Shown in pieces: positions 40,409-48,898 of a stretch of 64,000 nucleotides of DNA. The stretch comes from Amycolatopsis acidiphila (GTDB lineage Bacteria > Actinomycetota > Actinomycetes > Mycobacteriales > Pseudonocardiaceae). How positions within the stretch are numbered: the first letter of the stretch is position 1; every line of letters starts with the position of its first letter. Location of the stretch: contig NZ_CP090063.1 in NCBI RefSeq assembly GCF_021391495.1, positions 7,998,001-8,062,000 on the forward strand, in the 5' to 3' direction. Below the pieces are notes generated by a model. It did no database searches and was not told where the DNA came from. It was given only the letters and a program-made list of their open reading frames with translations. Both the position numbers and the translations under genes were made by a program.

Positions 40409-40567
40409 GGAGCGTCCGCAAAGGCTCAATCGCGCTCTCCGCGCCCAGGCGGCCCCTGGACGGCACCGGGAATTCACCCGAGCACAACCCGGTACGAGGG
40501 CGAATCCCCGGCACCACCAGGAACCACCTGGATCACGAAGCCCATCGACCAGCCTTTGAGGACACCC

Positions 40568-41404
40568 CTAGGGCTTGCGCCCGATCCCGCCCGCGATGCA
40601 GTGCTGCACCTGGTTGAGCGGCTTGATCTGCGGGCCGTCCGGCCACCAGTTGACGCAGGCGGTGACCCCGGGGGGAACCATCTCCAGCCCGTCGAACAGC
40701 TCCTCGATCTCCGGCATCGTGCGGAAGGTCCCCGAGCCCATCATGCTGTGCCGGAACGCCTCCTCCATCTTCCTGGCGACCACGCTGTGCTCGTTCTCCG
40801 GATCGAGGAAGTGGCTCATCACGACGTAGGAACCGGGGGCGAGGCGCTCGATGTACTCGCGCACGATCTCCGCCGGCGCGCCCCGCTCGCCCTCGTAGTG
40901 GTGCAGCGTGCCCACCTGCAGCAGCGCCAGCGGCTGCGAGAAGTCGATGTGCTCGCGGACCAGTTCGTTCCCGAGCACGTCCTGCGGCTGGAAGATGTCC
41001 TCGGCGACGAAGTGCGTCAGCTCGTTCTCCTCCAGCAGCGCGCGCCCGTGGGCCAGCACGACCGGGTCGTTGTCGACGTAGACGACCTTGGTCTCGGGCC
41101 TGATCCGCTGCACCACCTGGTGCGTGTTCTCCGCGGTGGGCAGGCCGGAGCCGAGGTCGAGGTACTGCGTGATGTCGGTCTGCAGCGCCAGGAACCGGCA
41201 CGCCCTGATCAGGAAGCCACGGTTCTCGGTCGCCAGCTCCTGTGCCTCTGGCGCCGCCTGCTGCACCCCCCGCAGCACCTCGCGGTCGATCTCGTAGTTG
41301 TCCTTGCCGTTGAGGAACGCGTCGTAGACCCGCGCGATGCTCGCACGCGTGGGATCGACGCCGACCGGGACCGCAGTGGGATACGGGCGGGCGGTTTCCG
41401 TCAT
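40568..41404 (-). CDS. SAM-dependent methyltransferase, DUF574 (SAV2177) family
   Basis: 278 aa. The family start VDPTRASIARVYDAFLNGKD is followed by NYEIDREVLR and RGFLIRACRFLA. The SAM-binding loop is YLDLGSGLPT, with VVYVDNDPVVLAHGRALL as motif II. The family is greatly expanded in actinomycetes; substrates are unknown. ATG 41404 has AGGGAG at about 8 nt. It is divergent from the XRE regulator gene at 41581, and DUF574, DUF5753-XRE and DUF397 genes commonly lie together. Confidence 0.92.
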   Translation of the reverse strand: MTETARPYPTAVPVGVDPTRASIARVYDAFLNGKDNYEIDREVLRGVQQAAPEAQELATENRGFLIRACRFLALQTDITQYLDLGSGLPTAENTHQVVQRIRPETKVVYVDNDPVVLAHGRALLEENELTHFVAEDIFQPQDVLGNELVREHIDFSQPLALLQVGTLHHYEGERGAPAEIVREYIERLAPGSYVVMSHFLDPENEHSVVARKMEEAFRHSMMGSGTFRTMPEIEELFDGLEMVPPGVTACVNWWPDGPQIKPLNQVQHCIAGGIGRKP

Positions 41405-41580
41405 CGAGGTTCTCCCTGGATTGGGATGGTCAGTGAAGTGGTGAAGGGCACACCCAGGGTAATGACCGCCGCCGTCCGGGTAAATGCGCCTGCGGGCTTG
41501 ACCGCGCCGCGCCGCGGTGTACCTTCGGTAGTCGGGCGATTTCCGTAGACTTACACCCGGCACCCAGGAGGGTTCCACCG

Positions 41581-42459
41581 ATGGCCCAGGTCGATCCTCC
41601 CGAAGTGGAGCAGGGCACCGGCCCGACCGCTCGCCGGATGATCCTCGGCACGCAGCTGCGCAGGCTACGCGAGTCCGCCGGCATCACCCGAGCGGCCGCC
41701 GCATGGGAGATCCGGGCGTCCGAGTCGAAGATCTCGCGGATGGAGCTGGGTCGCGTCGGCTGCAAGGAACGCGACGTCGTCGATCTGCTGACCATGTACG
41801 GCGTGCACGACCCGACCGAACGCGAGTGGGCGGTCGAGATGGTCAAGCAGGCCAACCGGCCGGGCTGGTGGCGCAGCTTCAACGACACGCTCCCCGGCTG
41901 GTTCGACAACTACATCGGGCTCGAAGAGGCGGCCACCCGGATCCGGACGTACGAGCTGATGTTCGTGCCGGGCCTGCTGCAGACCGAGGCCTACGCCCGC
42001 GCGGTGATCAGCCGCGGCAACCCCGACTCCAACGACCCCGGCGTCGAGGACAGGGTCGCGATCCGGATGCGGCGGCAGAAGCTGCTCACCGGGGTGAAGC
42101 CGCCGCGGCTGTGGGCGGTGCTCGACGAGGCCGTGCTGCACCGGCCGGTCGGCGGCATGGCGGTGCTCAAGGAGCAGCTGGAGTACCTGCTCGAGCTGCT
42201 CAAGATGCCGACCATCTCGCTGCAGATCGTGCCGTTCGACATGAGCGGTTATGCCGTGGAGAGCGCTTTCTCGCTGCTGCAGTTCGCCGAGCCCGAGCTG
42301 CCCAACATCGCGTACCTGGAGCACCTCAACGGCGCGAGCTACCTGGAGAAGCCGGACGAGCTGGAGCTCTACGGCCGTGCCTTCGACCGGCTGACCGTCG
42401 ACGCGGAAACACCCGATCGAAGTAGGCAGATGCTGATCAAGCGGATCGCCGACATCTAG
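41581..42459 (+). CDS. XRE-family regulator with DUF5753 (Scr1/WhiJ-type)
   Basis: 292 aa. Helix-turn-helix at about 22-78: LGTQLRRLRESAGITRAAAA, EIRASESKISRMELGRVG. The DUF5753 region at about 105-285 contains IGLEEAATRIRTYELMFVPG, LLQTEAYARAV, VEDRVAIRMRRQKLL and PTISLQIVPFDMSGY. Proteins of this class act with a small DUF397 partner, encoded next, in controlling development or antibiotic genes in Streptomyces. ATG has AGGAGG upstream. The operator array between it and the DUF397 gene is its likely binding target (inference). Confidence 0.93.
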   Translation: MAQVDPPEVEQGTGPTARRMILGTQLRRLRESAGITRAAAAWEIRASESKISRMELGRVGCKERDVVDLLTMYGVHDPTEREWAVEMVKQANRPGWWRSFNDTLPGWFDNYIGLEEAATRIRTYELMFVPGLLQTEAYARAVISRGNPDSNDPGVEDRVAIRMRRQKLLTGVKPPRLWAVLDEAVLHRPVGGMAVLKEQLEYLLELLKMPTISLQIVPFDMSGYAVESAFSLLQFAEPELPNIAYLEHLNGASYLEKPDELELYGRAFDRLTVDAETPDRSRQMLIKRIADI

Positions 42460-42576
42460 CACCTCGTTTCGTCACCCTCCGTGAATCCCCGACTCGGACA
42501 AATGTGGGGCTGTTCACCCGGGCAGGTGTGATCTGAATGGCCTAGGTACCCAGCGGTAGGCGCAGGCTGCGCAGTG

Positions 42577-42663
42577 ATGCACGTGCATCGACCCGTGCAT
42601 TTACTCGTGCACTGGCGGCTGGTAGCTTTCGGGATACAGTGCAGATGCACGTGCATTTGCACT
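42577..42663. promoter_or_regulatory. GTGCA operator array before the DUF397 gene
   Basis: The 12-bp palindrome ATGCACGTGCAT occurs twice, at 42577-42588 and 42645-42656, centres 68 bp apart. GTGCA repeats start at 42583, 42595 and 42607, exactly 12 bp apart, and again at 42639 and 42651. The second palindrome is extended by AGTGCA (42638) and TGCACT (42658) to 26 bp with one mismatched pair. TACAGT at 42635-42640 is a likely -10, which puts the transcript start inside that palindrome, as for a repressor site. Confidence 0.7.
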
Positions 42664-42695
42664 ACCGGGCCAGCCCGATCGGAAGGGTGCGGAAG

Positions 42696-42935
42696 ATGGC
42701 GAAGCATTACTCGAACGGCATGCCGGCCGCCGAGCTGGCGGGCGTGAGCTGGCGCAAGAGCAAGTACAGCGGCGCGATGGGGAACTGCGTCGAGGTCGCG
42801 CCCCTGGCATCCGGCGAGATCGCCGTGCGCAACTCCCGCTTCCCCGACGGCCCCGCGCTCGTGTACACGCGCGCCGAGATGGCCGCGTTCCTCGCAGGTG
42901 CCAAGGACGGCGAATTCGACGATGTGCTCAGCTGA
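42696..42935 (+). CDS. DUF397 small regulatory partner protein
   Basis: 79 aa. The family core is clear: LAGVSWRKSKYSGAMGNCVE, VAPLASGEIAVRNSRFPDG and VYTRAEMAAFLAGAKDGEFD. DUF397 proteins are partners of DUF5753-XRE regulators. ATG 42696 follows GGAAGG at an 11-nt spacing and GCGGAAG directly; an upstream in-frame ATG at 42639 falls inside the operator and is not used. The next gene overlaps by 14 nt. Confidence 0.93.
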   Translation: MAKHYSNGMPAAELAGVSWRKSKYSGAMGNCVEVAPLASGEIAVRNSRFPDGPALVYTRAEMAAFLAGAKDGEFDDVLS

Positions 42936-43305
42936 CAAGAAGTCCGGCTGCCCGGTCGAGGCCCGGTTGAAGGACCTCGTCGACCGCGGCTACCGGTTCA
43001 TCCACCCCTCTGACGACGACGGCCACGTGGTCGCTGTGGTCGGGATCCGCGCCCACGGCTCCGTCATCGACGTCATCCGGCTCAACGCCGAGGACGACGC
43101 GGTGGCCAGCCGGGTGCCGGGGGACGAGCCGGACATCCTCAGCCCGCGCAAGATGCTCTGGCGCCGGCGTGGCACGGCCCACGAGGTCCTGGCGGACCTG
43201 CTCGCACTCGCCGACGACTACGGGGCCGACCGGGCACGGCCCGTCGGCGGCTGCTGGGTGCCGGGCCGGTCTGGCCACGCGAAATGGCTCGCCGCTGCGG
43301 GCTGA
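42922..43305 (+). CDS. Conserved actinobacterial protein of unknown function, 127 aa
   Basis: ATG 42922 overlaps the DUF397 stop by 14 nt. The protein is soluble: KKSGCPVEARLKDLVDRGYR, FIHPSDDDGHVVAVVGIRAH, GSVIDVIRLNAEDD, SRVPGDEPDILSPRKMLWRR, then VLADLLALADD. It appears to be a compact alpha/beta domain. I do not recognise a family. The long overlap implies coupled expression with DUF397, so it may be a third member of the XRE/DUF397 unit. Confidence 0.75.
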   Translation: MCSADKKSGCPVEARLKDLVDRGYRFIHPSDDDGHVVAVVGIRAHGSVIDVIRLNAEDDAVASRVPGDEPDILSPRKMLWRRRGTAHEVLADLLALADDYGADRARPVGGCWVPGRSGHAKWLAAAG

Positions 43306-43355
43306 GCGAGCCCAAGGTCACGTCGGGTCGGGCCTCGGCAACCCCGGAGGCGACC

Positions 43356-43361
43356 TACACT
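43356..43361 (+). promoter_or_regulatory. Candidate -10 element of purF
   Basis: TACACT, about 30 nt upstream of the purF ribosome site, would give an untranslated leader of about 30 nt. No convincing -35 is seen. Confidence 0.4.
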
Positions 43362-43397
43362 TGAGGTGGCCTGCCCTCGTCTTCAGGGAGCATTTTC

Positions 43398-44921
43398 GTG
43401 GTTTCCGACCACAATTCGCACGACGAACCCGAAAACGAACCTCGAGAAGAATGCGGCGTGTTCGGTGTCTGGGCGCCGGGCGAGGAAGTCGCGAAAATGG
43501 CCTACTACGGCCTGTACGCGCTCCAGCACCGCGGGCAGGAAGCCGCCGGGATCTCCGTGTCGGACGGCAAGCAGATCGTGGTGTTCAAGGACCTCGGGCT
43601 GGTCAGCCAGGTCTTCGACGAGCAGGTGCTCTCCTCGCTGCAGGGGCACATCGCCGTCGGGCACTGCCGCTACTCCACCACCGGGTCCTCGACCTGGGAG
43701 AACGCCCAGCCGATGTTCCGCACGACGGCCACCGGCAGCGGAATCTCCTTTGCCCACAACGGCAATCTCGTCAACACCGCGGAGCTGCGGGACCGCACCC
43801 GGGACGCGGGCATCAAGCCGCACGCCGGGCTGACCGGGTCGTCGAGCGACTCCGACCTGGTCTGCGGCCTGCTGGCCGCCACCGCGGCGGACAAAGGGAT
43901 CGAGGCCGCCGCGCTGGAGCTGCTGCCGACCCTGCGCGGAGCGTTCTGCCTGACCTTCGCCGACGAGGAGACCCTGTACGCCGCCCGCGATCCGCACGGC
44001 GTGCGCCCGCTCGTGCTCGGCAGGCTCGAACGCGGCTGGGTCGTCGCGAGCGAGACCGCGGCACTGGACATCGTCGGCGCCTCCTTCGTCCGCGAGGTCG
44101 AGCCCGGCGAGCTGATCGCGATCGACGCCGAGGGGCTGCGCTCGTCGCGGTTCGCCAGCCCCGAGCCCAAGGGCTGCATCTTCGAGTACGTCTACCTCGC
44201 CCGCCCCGACACCTCGATCGCCGGCCGCAGCGTGCACGGCACCCGGGTGGACATCGGCAAGCGGCTCGCGAAGGAGAACCCGGCCGAGGCCGACCTGGTC
44301 CTCCCGGTGCCGGAGTCCGGTACGCCCGCGGCGATCGGCTACGCGCAGGCCTCGGGCATCCCGTACGGCCAGGGCCTGGTCAAGAACGCCTACGTCGGGC
44401 GCACGTTCATCCAGCCGTCGCAGACCATCCGGCAGCTGGGCATCCGGCTCAAGCTCAACCCGCTGCGCGATGTGATCCGCGGCAAGCGGCTGGTCGTGGT
44501 GGACGACTCGATCGTCCGCGGCAACACCCAGCGTGCCCTGGTCCGGATGCTGCGGGAGGCCGGCGCACTCGAGGTGCACGTGCGGATCGCCTCGCCGCCG
44601 GTGCGCTGGCCGTGCTTCTACGGCATCGACTTCGCCTCGCGCGCGGAGCTGGTGGCCAACGGCGCCGACCTGGACGGCATCCGCCGGCTCATCGGTGCCG
44701 ACTCGCTGGGCTACGTCTCGCTGGACGGGCTGATCGCCGCGTCCGAGCAGCCGAAGTCGCGGTTGTGCACCGCATGCTTCAGCGGTGAGTACCCGATCCC
44801 GCTGCCCGACGACGCGCTCATCGGCAAACACCTGCTGGAGAGCCTCGAAGCCACCGACGGTCCGGCCCGCCCCGTCACCCAGGCCGGGTACGGTGCTGGG
44901 GATGCCGTCCGGCGTCCCTGA
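43398..44921 (+). CDS. purF: Amidophosphoribosyltransferase
   Basis: 507 aa. First committed step of purine synthesis: PRPP and glutamine to phosphoribosylamine. The nucleophile Cys-19 is in REECGVFGVWAP, so the first 18 residues are a propeptide that is cut off, as in the Bacillus-type enzyme. Glutaminase motifs HRGQEAAGISV, GHCRYSTTG and HNGNLVN are intact. The PRPP loop is VVVDDSIVRGNT. Cysteines in KGCIFEYVYL, RWPCFYGIDFAS and LCTACFSGEYP fit the Fe-S ligands of this type. GTG 43398 has AGGGAG at a 7-nt spacing. Confidence 0.98.
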   Translation: MVSDHNSHDEPENEPREECGVFGVWAPGEEVAKMAYYGLYALQHRGQEAAGISVSDGKQIVVFKDLGLVSQVFDEQVLSSLQGHIAVGHCRYSTTGSSTWENAQPMFRTTATGSGISFAHNGNLVNTAELRDRTRDAGIKPHAGLTGSSSDSDLVCGLLAATAADKGIEAAALELLPTLRGAFCLTFADEETLYAARDPHGVRPLVLGRLERGWVVASETAALDIVGASFVREVEPGELIAIDAEGLRSSRFASPEPKGCIFEYVYLARPDTSIAGRSVHGTRVDIGKRLAKENPAEADLVLPVPESGTPAAIGYAQASGIPYGQGLVKNAYVGRTFIQPSQTIRQLGIRLKLNPLRDVIRGKRLVVVDDSIVRGNTQRALVRMLREAGALEVHVRIASPPVRWPCFYGIDFASRAELVANGADLDGIRRLIGADSLGYVSLDGLIAASEQPKSRLCTACFSGEYPIPLPDDALIGKHLLESLEATDGPARPVTQAGYGAGDAVRRP

Positions 44922-44951
44922 GCCGAATATCCAGTCTGGAGTCCGCTTGCC

Positions 44952-46022
44952 GTGAGCGAGTCCACCAACGCCACCTATGCCGCAGCCGGGGTCGACATCG
45001 ACGCCGGCGACGAAGCCGTCGAGCTGCTGAAGCCGCACGCGGAGCGGACGAGCAGGCCCGAGGTACTCGGCGGGGTCGGCGGTTTCGCCGGGTTGTTCGC
45101 GCTCAAGCTCGACCGGTGGAAGGAGCCCGTGCTCGCGTCCTCCACCGACGGCGTCGGCACGAAGATCGCCGTCGCGCAGACGCTGGACAAGCACGACACG
45201 GTCGGTATCGACCTGGTGGCCATGGTGGTCGACGACCTGGTGGTCACCGGCGCCGAGCCGCTGTTCCTGCAGGACTACATCGCGGTCGGCAAGGTGCAGC
45301 CGAAGCAGATCGAATCGCTGGTCAGCGGCATCGCCGAGGGCTGCGTCCAGGCTGGTTGCGCGCTGCTGGGCGGCGAGACGGCCGAGCATCCCGGCCTGAT
45401 GGGCGAGCACGACTACGACCTTTCGGCGACCGGCATCGGCGTCGTCGAGGCGTCCGGCGTGCTCGGCCCAGACCGGGTCCGCCCCGGTGACGTCGTGCTC
45501 GGGATGGGCGCGTCCGGTCTGCACTCCAACGGCTACTCGCTGGCCAGGCACGTGCTGCTGGAGATCGCCCGGATGCCGCTGGAGGGCCACGTCGAGGAGT
45601 TCGGCCGCACACTCGGCGAGGAGCTGCTCGAACCGACCCGGATCTATGCCAAGGACTGCCTCGCCCTCGCCGCCGAATCCGAGGTGCGCACGTTCGCGCA
45701 CATCACCGGCGGCGGCCTGGAGGCGAACCTGGCGCGCGTCATCCCGCGGGGGCTGGCCGCGCACCTCGAACGCGGCACCTGGACCCCGGCGCCGGTGTTC
45801 GCGCTGATCGCCCAGCGCGGCAAGGTCGAGCGGGCCGAGATGGAGAAGACGTTCAACATGGGCGTGGGCATGGTCGCGGTCATCGACGCGGAGGACGTCG
45901 ACCGCGCGCTGGCCGTGCTGACGGCACGGCACGTCCCGGCCTGGGTGCTCGGTGAGGTCCGCGCGGCGGAGGACGCCGAAGGCCCCCGCGCCGTGCTCGC
46001 GGGCGACCACCCCCGGTTCTGA
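44952..46022 (+). CDS. purM: Phosphoribosylformylglycinamidine cyclo-ligase (AIR synthetase)
   Basis: 356 aa. It closes FGAM to AIR with ATP. Motifs: TYAAAGVDIDAGDEAVELLK, STDGVGTKIAVA, GIDLVAMVVDDLVVTGAEPL, GGETAEHPGL, ASGLHSNGYSLAR, HITGGGLEANLARVI. GTG 44952 lies 30 nt after purF and the two are probably co-transcribed. FGAM, made by the PurLQS complex encoded earlier in the window, is its substrate. Confidence 0.98.
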   Translation: MSESTNATYAAAGVDIDAGDEAVELLKPHAERTSRPEVLGGVGGFAGLFALKLDRWKEPVLASSTDGVGTKIAVAQTLDKHDTVGIDLVAMVVDDLVVTGAEPLFLQDYIAVGKVQPKQIESLVSGIAEGCVQAGCALLGGETAEHPGLMGEHDYDLSATGIGVVEASGVLGPDRVRPGDVVLGMGASGLHSNGYSLARHVLLEIARMPLEGHVEEFGRTLGEELLEPTRIYAKDCLALAAESEVRTFAHITGGGLEANLARVIPRGLAAHLERGTWTPAPVFALIAQRGKVERAEMEKTFNMGVGMVAVIDAEDVDRALAVLTARHVPAWVLGEVRAAEDAEGPRAVLAGDHPRF

Positions 46023-46065
46023 AAACGGATCGTGTCGCGGGAGCGGTTCGGGGAACATGGGGAGC

Positions 46066-46500
46066 ATGCCCATCGACACCGACCTCGCCGTCACCCGCCG
46101 GATCGTGATCCCGGCCGGGGAGCTGCGTGAGCGGTTCTCCCGGTCCTCCGGGCCGGGCGGGCAGGGCGTCAACACCACGGACTCGCGGGTCGAGCTGTCC
46201 TTCGACGTGGCGCGGTCGCCGTCCATTCCGGACGACGTGCGACCGCGACTGCTGGCCCGGCTGGCCACCCGGCTGGCCGACGGTGTGCTGACGATCGCGG
46301 CGAGCGGACAGCGGGCCCAACTCGCCAACCGGGAAGCGGCCAGGGCGCGGCTGGTCTCCCTGCTGCGGGACGCGGCGGCGCCACCACCGCCGAAACGCCG
46401 CCCCACCAAGCCGAGCCGGGGTGCCAAGGAGCGCAGGATCGCGGAGAAGAAGCGCCGCGGTGACATCAAGCGGGGCCGGGGCGGCCGTTACGACGACTGA
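46066..46500 (+). CDS. arfB: Alternative peptidyl-tRNA hydrolase ArfB (ICT1-like)
   Basis: 144 aa from ATG 46066, preferred over 46057 because GGGGAA then lies 10 nt away. The release-factor catalytic loop is GPGGQGVNTTDSRVELSFDV, with GGQ at about residues 28-30. The C-terminus is a basic tail (PKRRPTKPSRGAKERRIAEK) that in E. coli ArfB enters the mRNA channel of stalled ribosomes. It frees ribosomes stalled without a stop codon. A ribosome-rescue enzyme is a reasonable partner for a genome with many leaderless mRNAs, but no link is shown. Confidence 0.93.
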   Translation: MPIDTDLAVTRRIVIPAGELRERFSRSSGPGGQGVNTTDSRVELSFDVARSPSIPDDVRPRLLARLATRLADGVLTIAASGQRAQLANREAARARLVSLLRDAAAPPPPKRRPTKPSRGAKERRIAEKKRRGDIKRGRGGRYDD

Positions 46501-46621
46501 CCGGCCTCGACCAGCTCGCGCGGCGCGATCTGCGCCGGCCGGGTGCGGCCGCGCCAGTGCAATTGCGGGAGACCGAGGTCGCCCCCCCCCGTGGCGTTAC
46601 GAGCAGGTGAACGCCGCCGTG
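46488..46621 (-). other. Gene-like remnant next to a run of nine C residues
   Basis: Between the Gfo/Idh stop and the end of arfB, the minus strand reads GLPQLHWRGRTRPAQIAPRE and LVEAGQSS before a TAA at 46488. It looks like a natural protein C-terminus. Its 5' side meets nine consecutive G residues (complement of 46582-46590); in another frame the upstream side reads GGVHLLVTP. There is no ATG or GTG start. It may be a truncated gene, a frameshifted small gene, or a chance frame. Confidence 0.3.
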
Positions 46622-47512
46622 CTAACCCGCCGCGGCCCGGCGACCCTGCGCCAGAATGCGCTGAACGTGCAGGCCACGGCGCACATCACAGGGATGCGTG
46701 GTGGTGTCCGTGGCGATCATCGCCGCGAAGTCGTCGAGCAGTGCGATGTACCGCTCGACTCCCGCTACCGGGCGACGGTTGAGCACCCGGTAGCCGTGCG
46801 CGCCGTACACCGCGATCTCCGCGACAGTGGGCTCGACCGCCAGTCGCATGGACATCGTCGCGGTGCTGGACGCACCGCCCTCATGGGCGAACACGAGATG
46901 CCACAGGTCCTCGGGCGACCGGTGCGCGCTGACGACCTCGGTGATCGGGCCGAGCGCGGCGTCGAGCAGATCCACCACGTGGGGTCCGACATCGGCCAGC
47001 GCGCCTTCTTCGTGCCGCCAGGCCGACGCGCTGTACGGGCCGGCGAGCAGCGCGCCCGACAACCAGCGGACGCCACCGCCGGCCCAGCCGCCCACGGCCG
47101 CGAGGTCGTCGAGCCATTCCCGCGTCTCGACCGCGTACCGCAGCGTGAACATCACGAGGCTCGCGACCTCGGCGGTGAGCACGGCGTCGGTGAGCCGTTC
47201 CGCGGATTCGACGTCCGGCGCGATCGGCTTCTCCAGGATGACGTGCTTACCCGCCCGCACGGCCTCGATCGCGAGCTCGGCCTGCACGGCAGGCGGCACC
47301 GCGAACGCGACCGCGTCCACCTGCCCGAGCAGCTCCTCGACGCTCTCCGAGACCGACGCGCCGTGCGCCTCGGCCAGCTCGCGGGCGGCTTCGGGACGGC
47401 GGGCCCAGACGGTGCTCAGGGTCGTGCCGGGATGGTCGGCAAGCCCCGGCGCGTGCACCTTGCTCGCCCAGGGGCCCGCACCGACCAGGCCGACCCGCAG
47501 CTGGTCGTCCAC
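46622..47512 (-). CDS. Gfo/Idh/MocA-family NAD(P)-dependent oxidoreductase
   Basis: 296 aa. The Rossmann fold begins LRVGLVGAGPWASKVHAPGL. AFAVPPAVQAELAIEAVRAG and the catalytic-lysine motif GKHVILEKPIAPDVESAERL (EKP) follow. The C-terminal sheet domain has WLSGALLAGPYSASAWRHEE, GALADVGPHVVDLLDAALG. The reaction type is reversible oxidation of a sugar or cyclitol hydroxyl; the substrate is unknown. Its 5' end lies 2 nt from the hydroxybutyryl-CoA dehydrogenase stop, so the two are one unit. Confidence 0.92.
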   Translation of the reverse strand: MDDQLRVGLVGAGPWASKVHAPGLADHPGTTLSTVWARRPEAARELAEAHGASVSESVEELLGQVDAVAFAVPPAVQAELAIEAVRAGKHVILEKPIAPDVESAERLTDAVLTAEVASLVMFTLRYAVETREWLDDLAAVGGWAGGGVRWLSGALLAGPYSASAWRHEEGALADVGPHVVDLLDAALGPITEVVSAHRSPEDLWHLVFAHEGGASSTATMSMRLAVEPTVAEIAVYGAHGYRVLNRRPVAGVERYIALLDDFAAMIATDTTTHPCDVRRGLHVQRILAQGRRAAAG

Positions 47513-47514
47513 GC

Positions 47515-48375
47515 TCAGGAGTAGGAGTAGAAGCCGCGGCCGCTCTTCTTGCCGAGGAGCCCCGCGTCCACCATGCGCAGCAGCAGCGGCGGCGGCGAGT
47601 ACAGCGGCTCCTTGAACTCCTCGTACATCGACTCGGCGATGGCCTTGATGGTGTCCAGGCCGATCAGGTCGGACAGCCGCAGCGGCCCCATCGGGTGCGC
47701 GGTGCCCAGCTCCATCCCGCGGTCGATGTCCTGCGCGGAGGCGAACCCGGACTCGATCATCCGGATCGCGGACAGCAGGTACGGCACCAGCAGCGAGTTG
47801 ACGATGAAGCCGGCCCGGTCCTGCGAGCGGATCACCGTCTTGCCGAGCAGGCCGGTCGCGTGCTCCTCGGCGCGCTTGACGGTCTCCTCGCTCGTGAGCA
47901 GCGACGGCACCAGCTCGACCAGCGGCAGCACCGGGACCGGGTTGAAGAAGTGGATGCCGACCACCTGCGCGGGACGGCCGGTGGCCATGCCCAGCTTCAT
48001 GATCGGGATCGAGGACGTGTTCGACGCGAAGATCGCGTCCTGCCGCTCGACGACCTTGTCCAGCGACCGGAAGATCTCGATCTTGGCGGCCTCCTGCTCG
48101 ACGACGGCCTCGACGACCAGGTCACGGTCGGCGAACGCCGCGACGTCGGTGGTGAAGGTGAGCCGTCGCAGCGCTTCGTCCGCTTCGGACTCCGACAGCT
48201 TGCCGTTGCGGACGCCGCGCTGGAGCGACTTCTCGATCCGCGCCCGGCCGGAGTCCAGCGCAGGCTGGTTGACCTCGGTGATCATCACGTCGGCACCCGC
48301 TCGCGCGTGCACCTCGGCGATACCCGAGCCCATCAGACCGGCACCCACTACACCGACGCGCTGGATGTCCGCCAC
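47515..48375 (-). CDS. 3-hydroxybutyryl-CoA dehydrogenase
   Basis: 286 aa. NAD-binding motif RVGVVGAGLMGSGIAEVHAR at the N-terminus; the catalytic His is in VVGIHFFNPVPVLPLVE with the upstream SNTSSIPI; GFIVNSLLVPYLLSAIRM and TAHPMGPLRLSDLIGLD follow. It oxidises (S)-3-hydroxybutyryl-CoA or works in reverse, in short-chain fatty-acid or polyhydroxybutyrate metabolism. Closest in type to mycobacterial FadB2. GTG start with GGAGG five nt upstream. Confidence 0.95.
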   Translation of the reverse strand: MADIQRVGVVGAGLMGSGIAEVHARAGADVMITEVNQPALDSGRARIEKSLQRGVRNGKLSESEADEALRRLTFTTDVAAFADRDLVVEAVVEQEAAKIEIFRSLDKVVERQDAIFASNTSSIPIMKLGMATGRPAQVVGIHFFNPVPVLPLVELVPSLLTSEETVKRAEEHATGLLGKTVIRSQDRAGFIVNSLLVPYLLSAIRMIESGFASAQDIDRGMELGTAHPMGPLRLSDLIGLDTIKAIAESMYEEFKEPLYSPPPLLLRMVDAGLLGKKSGRGFYSYS

Positions 48376-48457
48376 GAAAACCTCCTTGTTCAGGTGGCCC
48401 CGCAGCCGATCGTCCGCAGGGCACGATCGCCGCCACTCAGCAAACCCAGGGCACCAC

Positions 48458-48508
48458 GAGGAACGAGGGCAGGCTCCGGAAGCTCCCCGGAGCCCACCCT
48501 CGTGCCTC
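48458..48508 (-). terminator. Long hairpin downstream of the DUF3073 gene
   Basis: CGAGGGCAGGCTCCGG on the left pairs with CCGGAGCCCACCCTCG on the right, with one internal mismatch pair, and GAGG/CCTC extends it. It lies 8 bp past the DUF3073 stop and upstream of the hydroxybutyryl-CoA dehydrogenase gene, so it separates the two units. Confidence 0.7.
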
Positions 48509-48516
48509 GTCGGACC

Positions 48517-48702
48517 TCAACGACGGTAATCGTCGTACGGGTCCACGTAAGGGTCCTCGTACTTGTCGTCCTCGTCGTGGGAGTTCTGAGAGGAATTACC
48601 TGACAGCTCGCGCTGCAAAGCATCGAAGTCCGTGTCGTGAGTGCTGTATTTGAGCTCTCGCGCCACCTTCGTCTGCTTGGCCTTAGCCCGGCCGCGCCCC
48701 AT
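48517..48702 (-). CDS. DUF3073 protein
   Basis: 61 aa. The conserved N-terminus MGRGRAKAKQTKVARELKYS and THDTDFDALQRELSG identify DUF3073 (Rv0810c type). The C-terminus is acidic (DEDDKYEDPYVDPYDDY). ATG 48702 is chosen because the family starts MGRGRAKAKQT; an open frame six codons longer is not used. It is usually beside purM in actinobacteria, as nearly here. Basic head plus acidic tail suggests nucleic-acid or ribosome contact, but the function is unknown. Confidence 0.93.
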   Translation of the reverse strand: MGRGRAKAKQTKVARELKYSTHDTDFDALQRELSGNSSQNSHDEDDKYEDPYVDPYDDYRR

Positions 48703-48898
48703 GGCTCGACCCCCTCGCACAGGGACGGGGCGGCCGGGGGAAACGGCGGCCCCGCATGTCTCGACAACTATTTCCTGAGCACACCGTACCTTGTCGGAGG
48801 GGGAGAATGCGACGTGGCATCTGCTCCCGTGGCGAGTGTCTCCCCGCCTTCGTGTGGTCGGTGCACCGGGCGACCCGCCGACGTGCCACGATTCAAGA

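Noticed and set aside
40409..40567. Possible small gene between the SCP-like and methyltransferase genes
   Set aside because: Frames are short, have no ribosome site or -10 element, and show no recognisable protein.
42639..42695. DUF397 start at ATG 42639
   Set aside because: It would place the operator palindrome in the coding region and add residues not in the family; ATG 42696 has a ribosome site.
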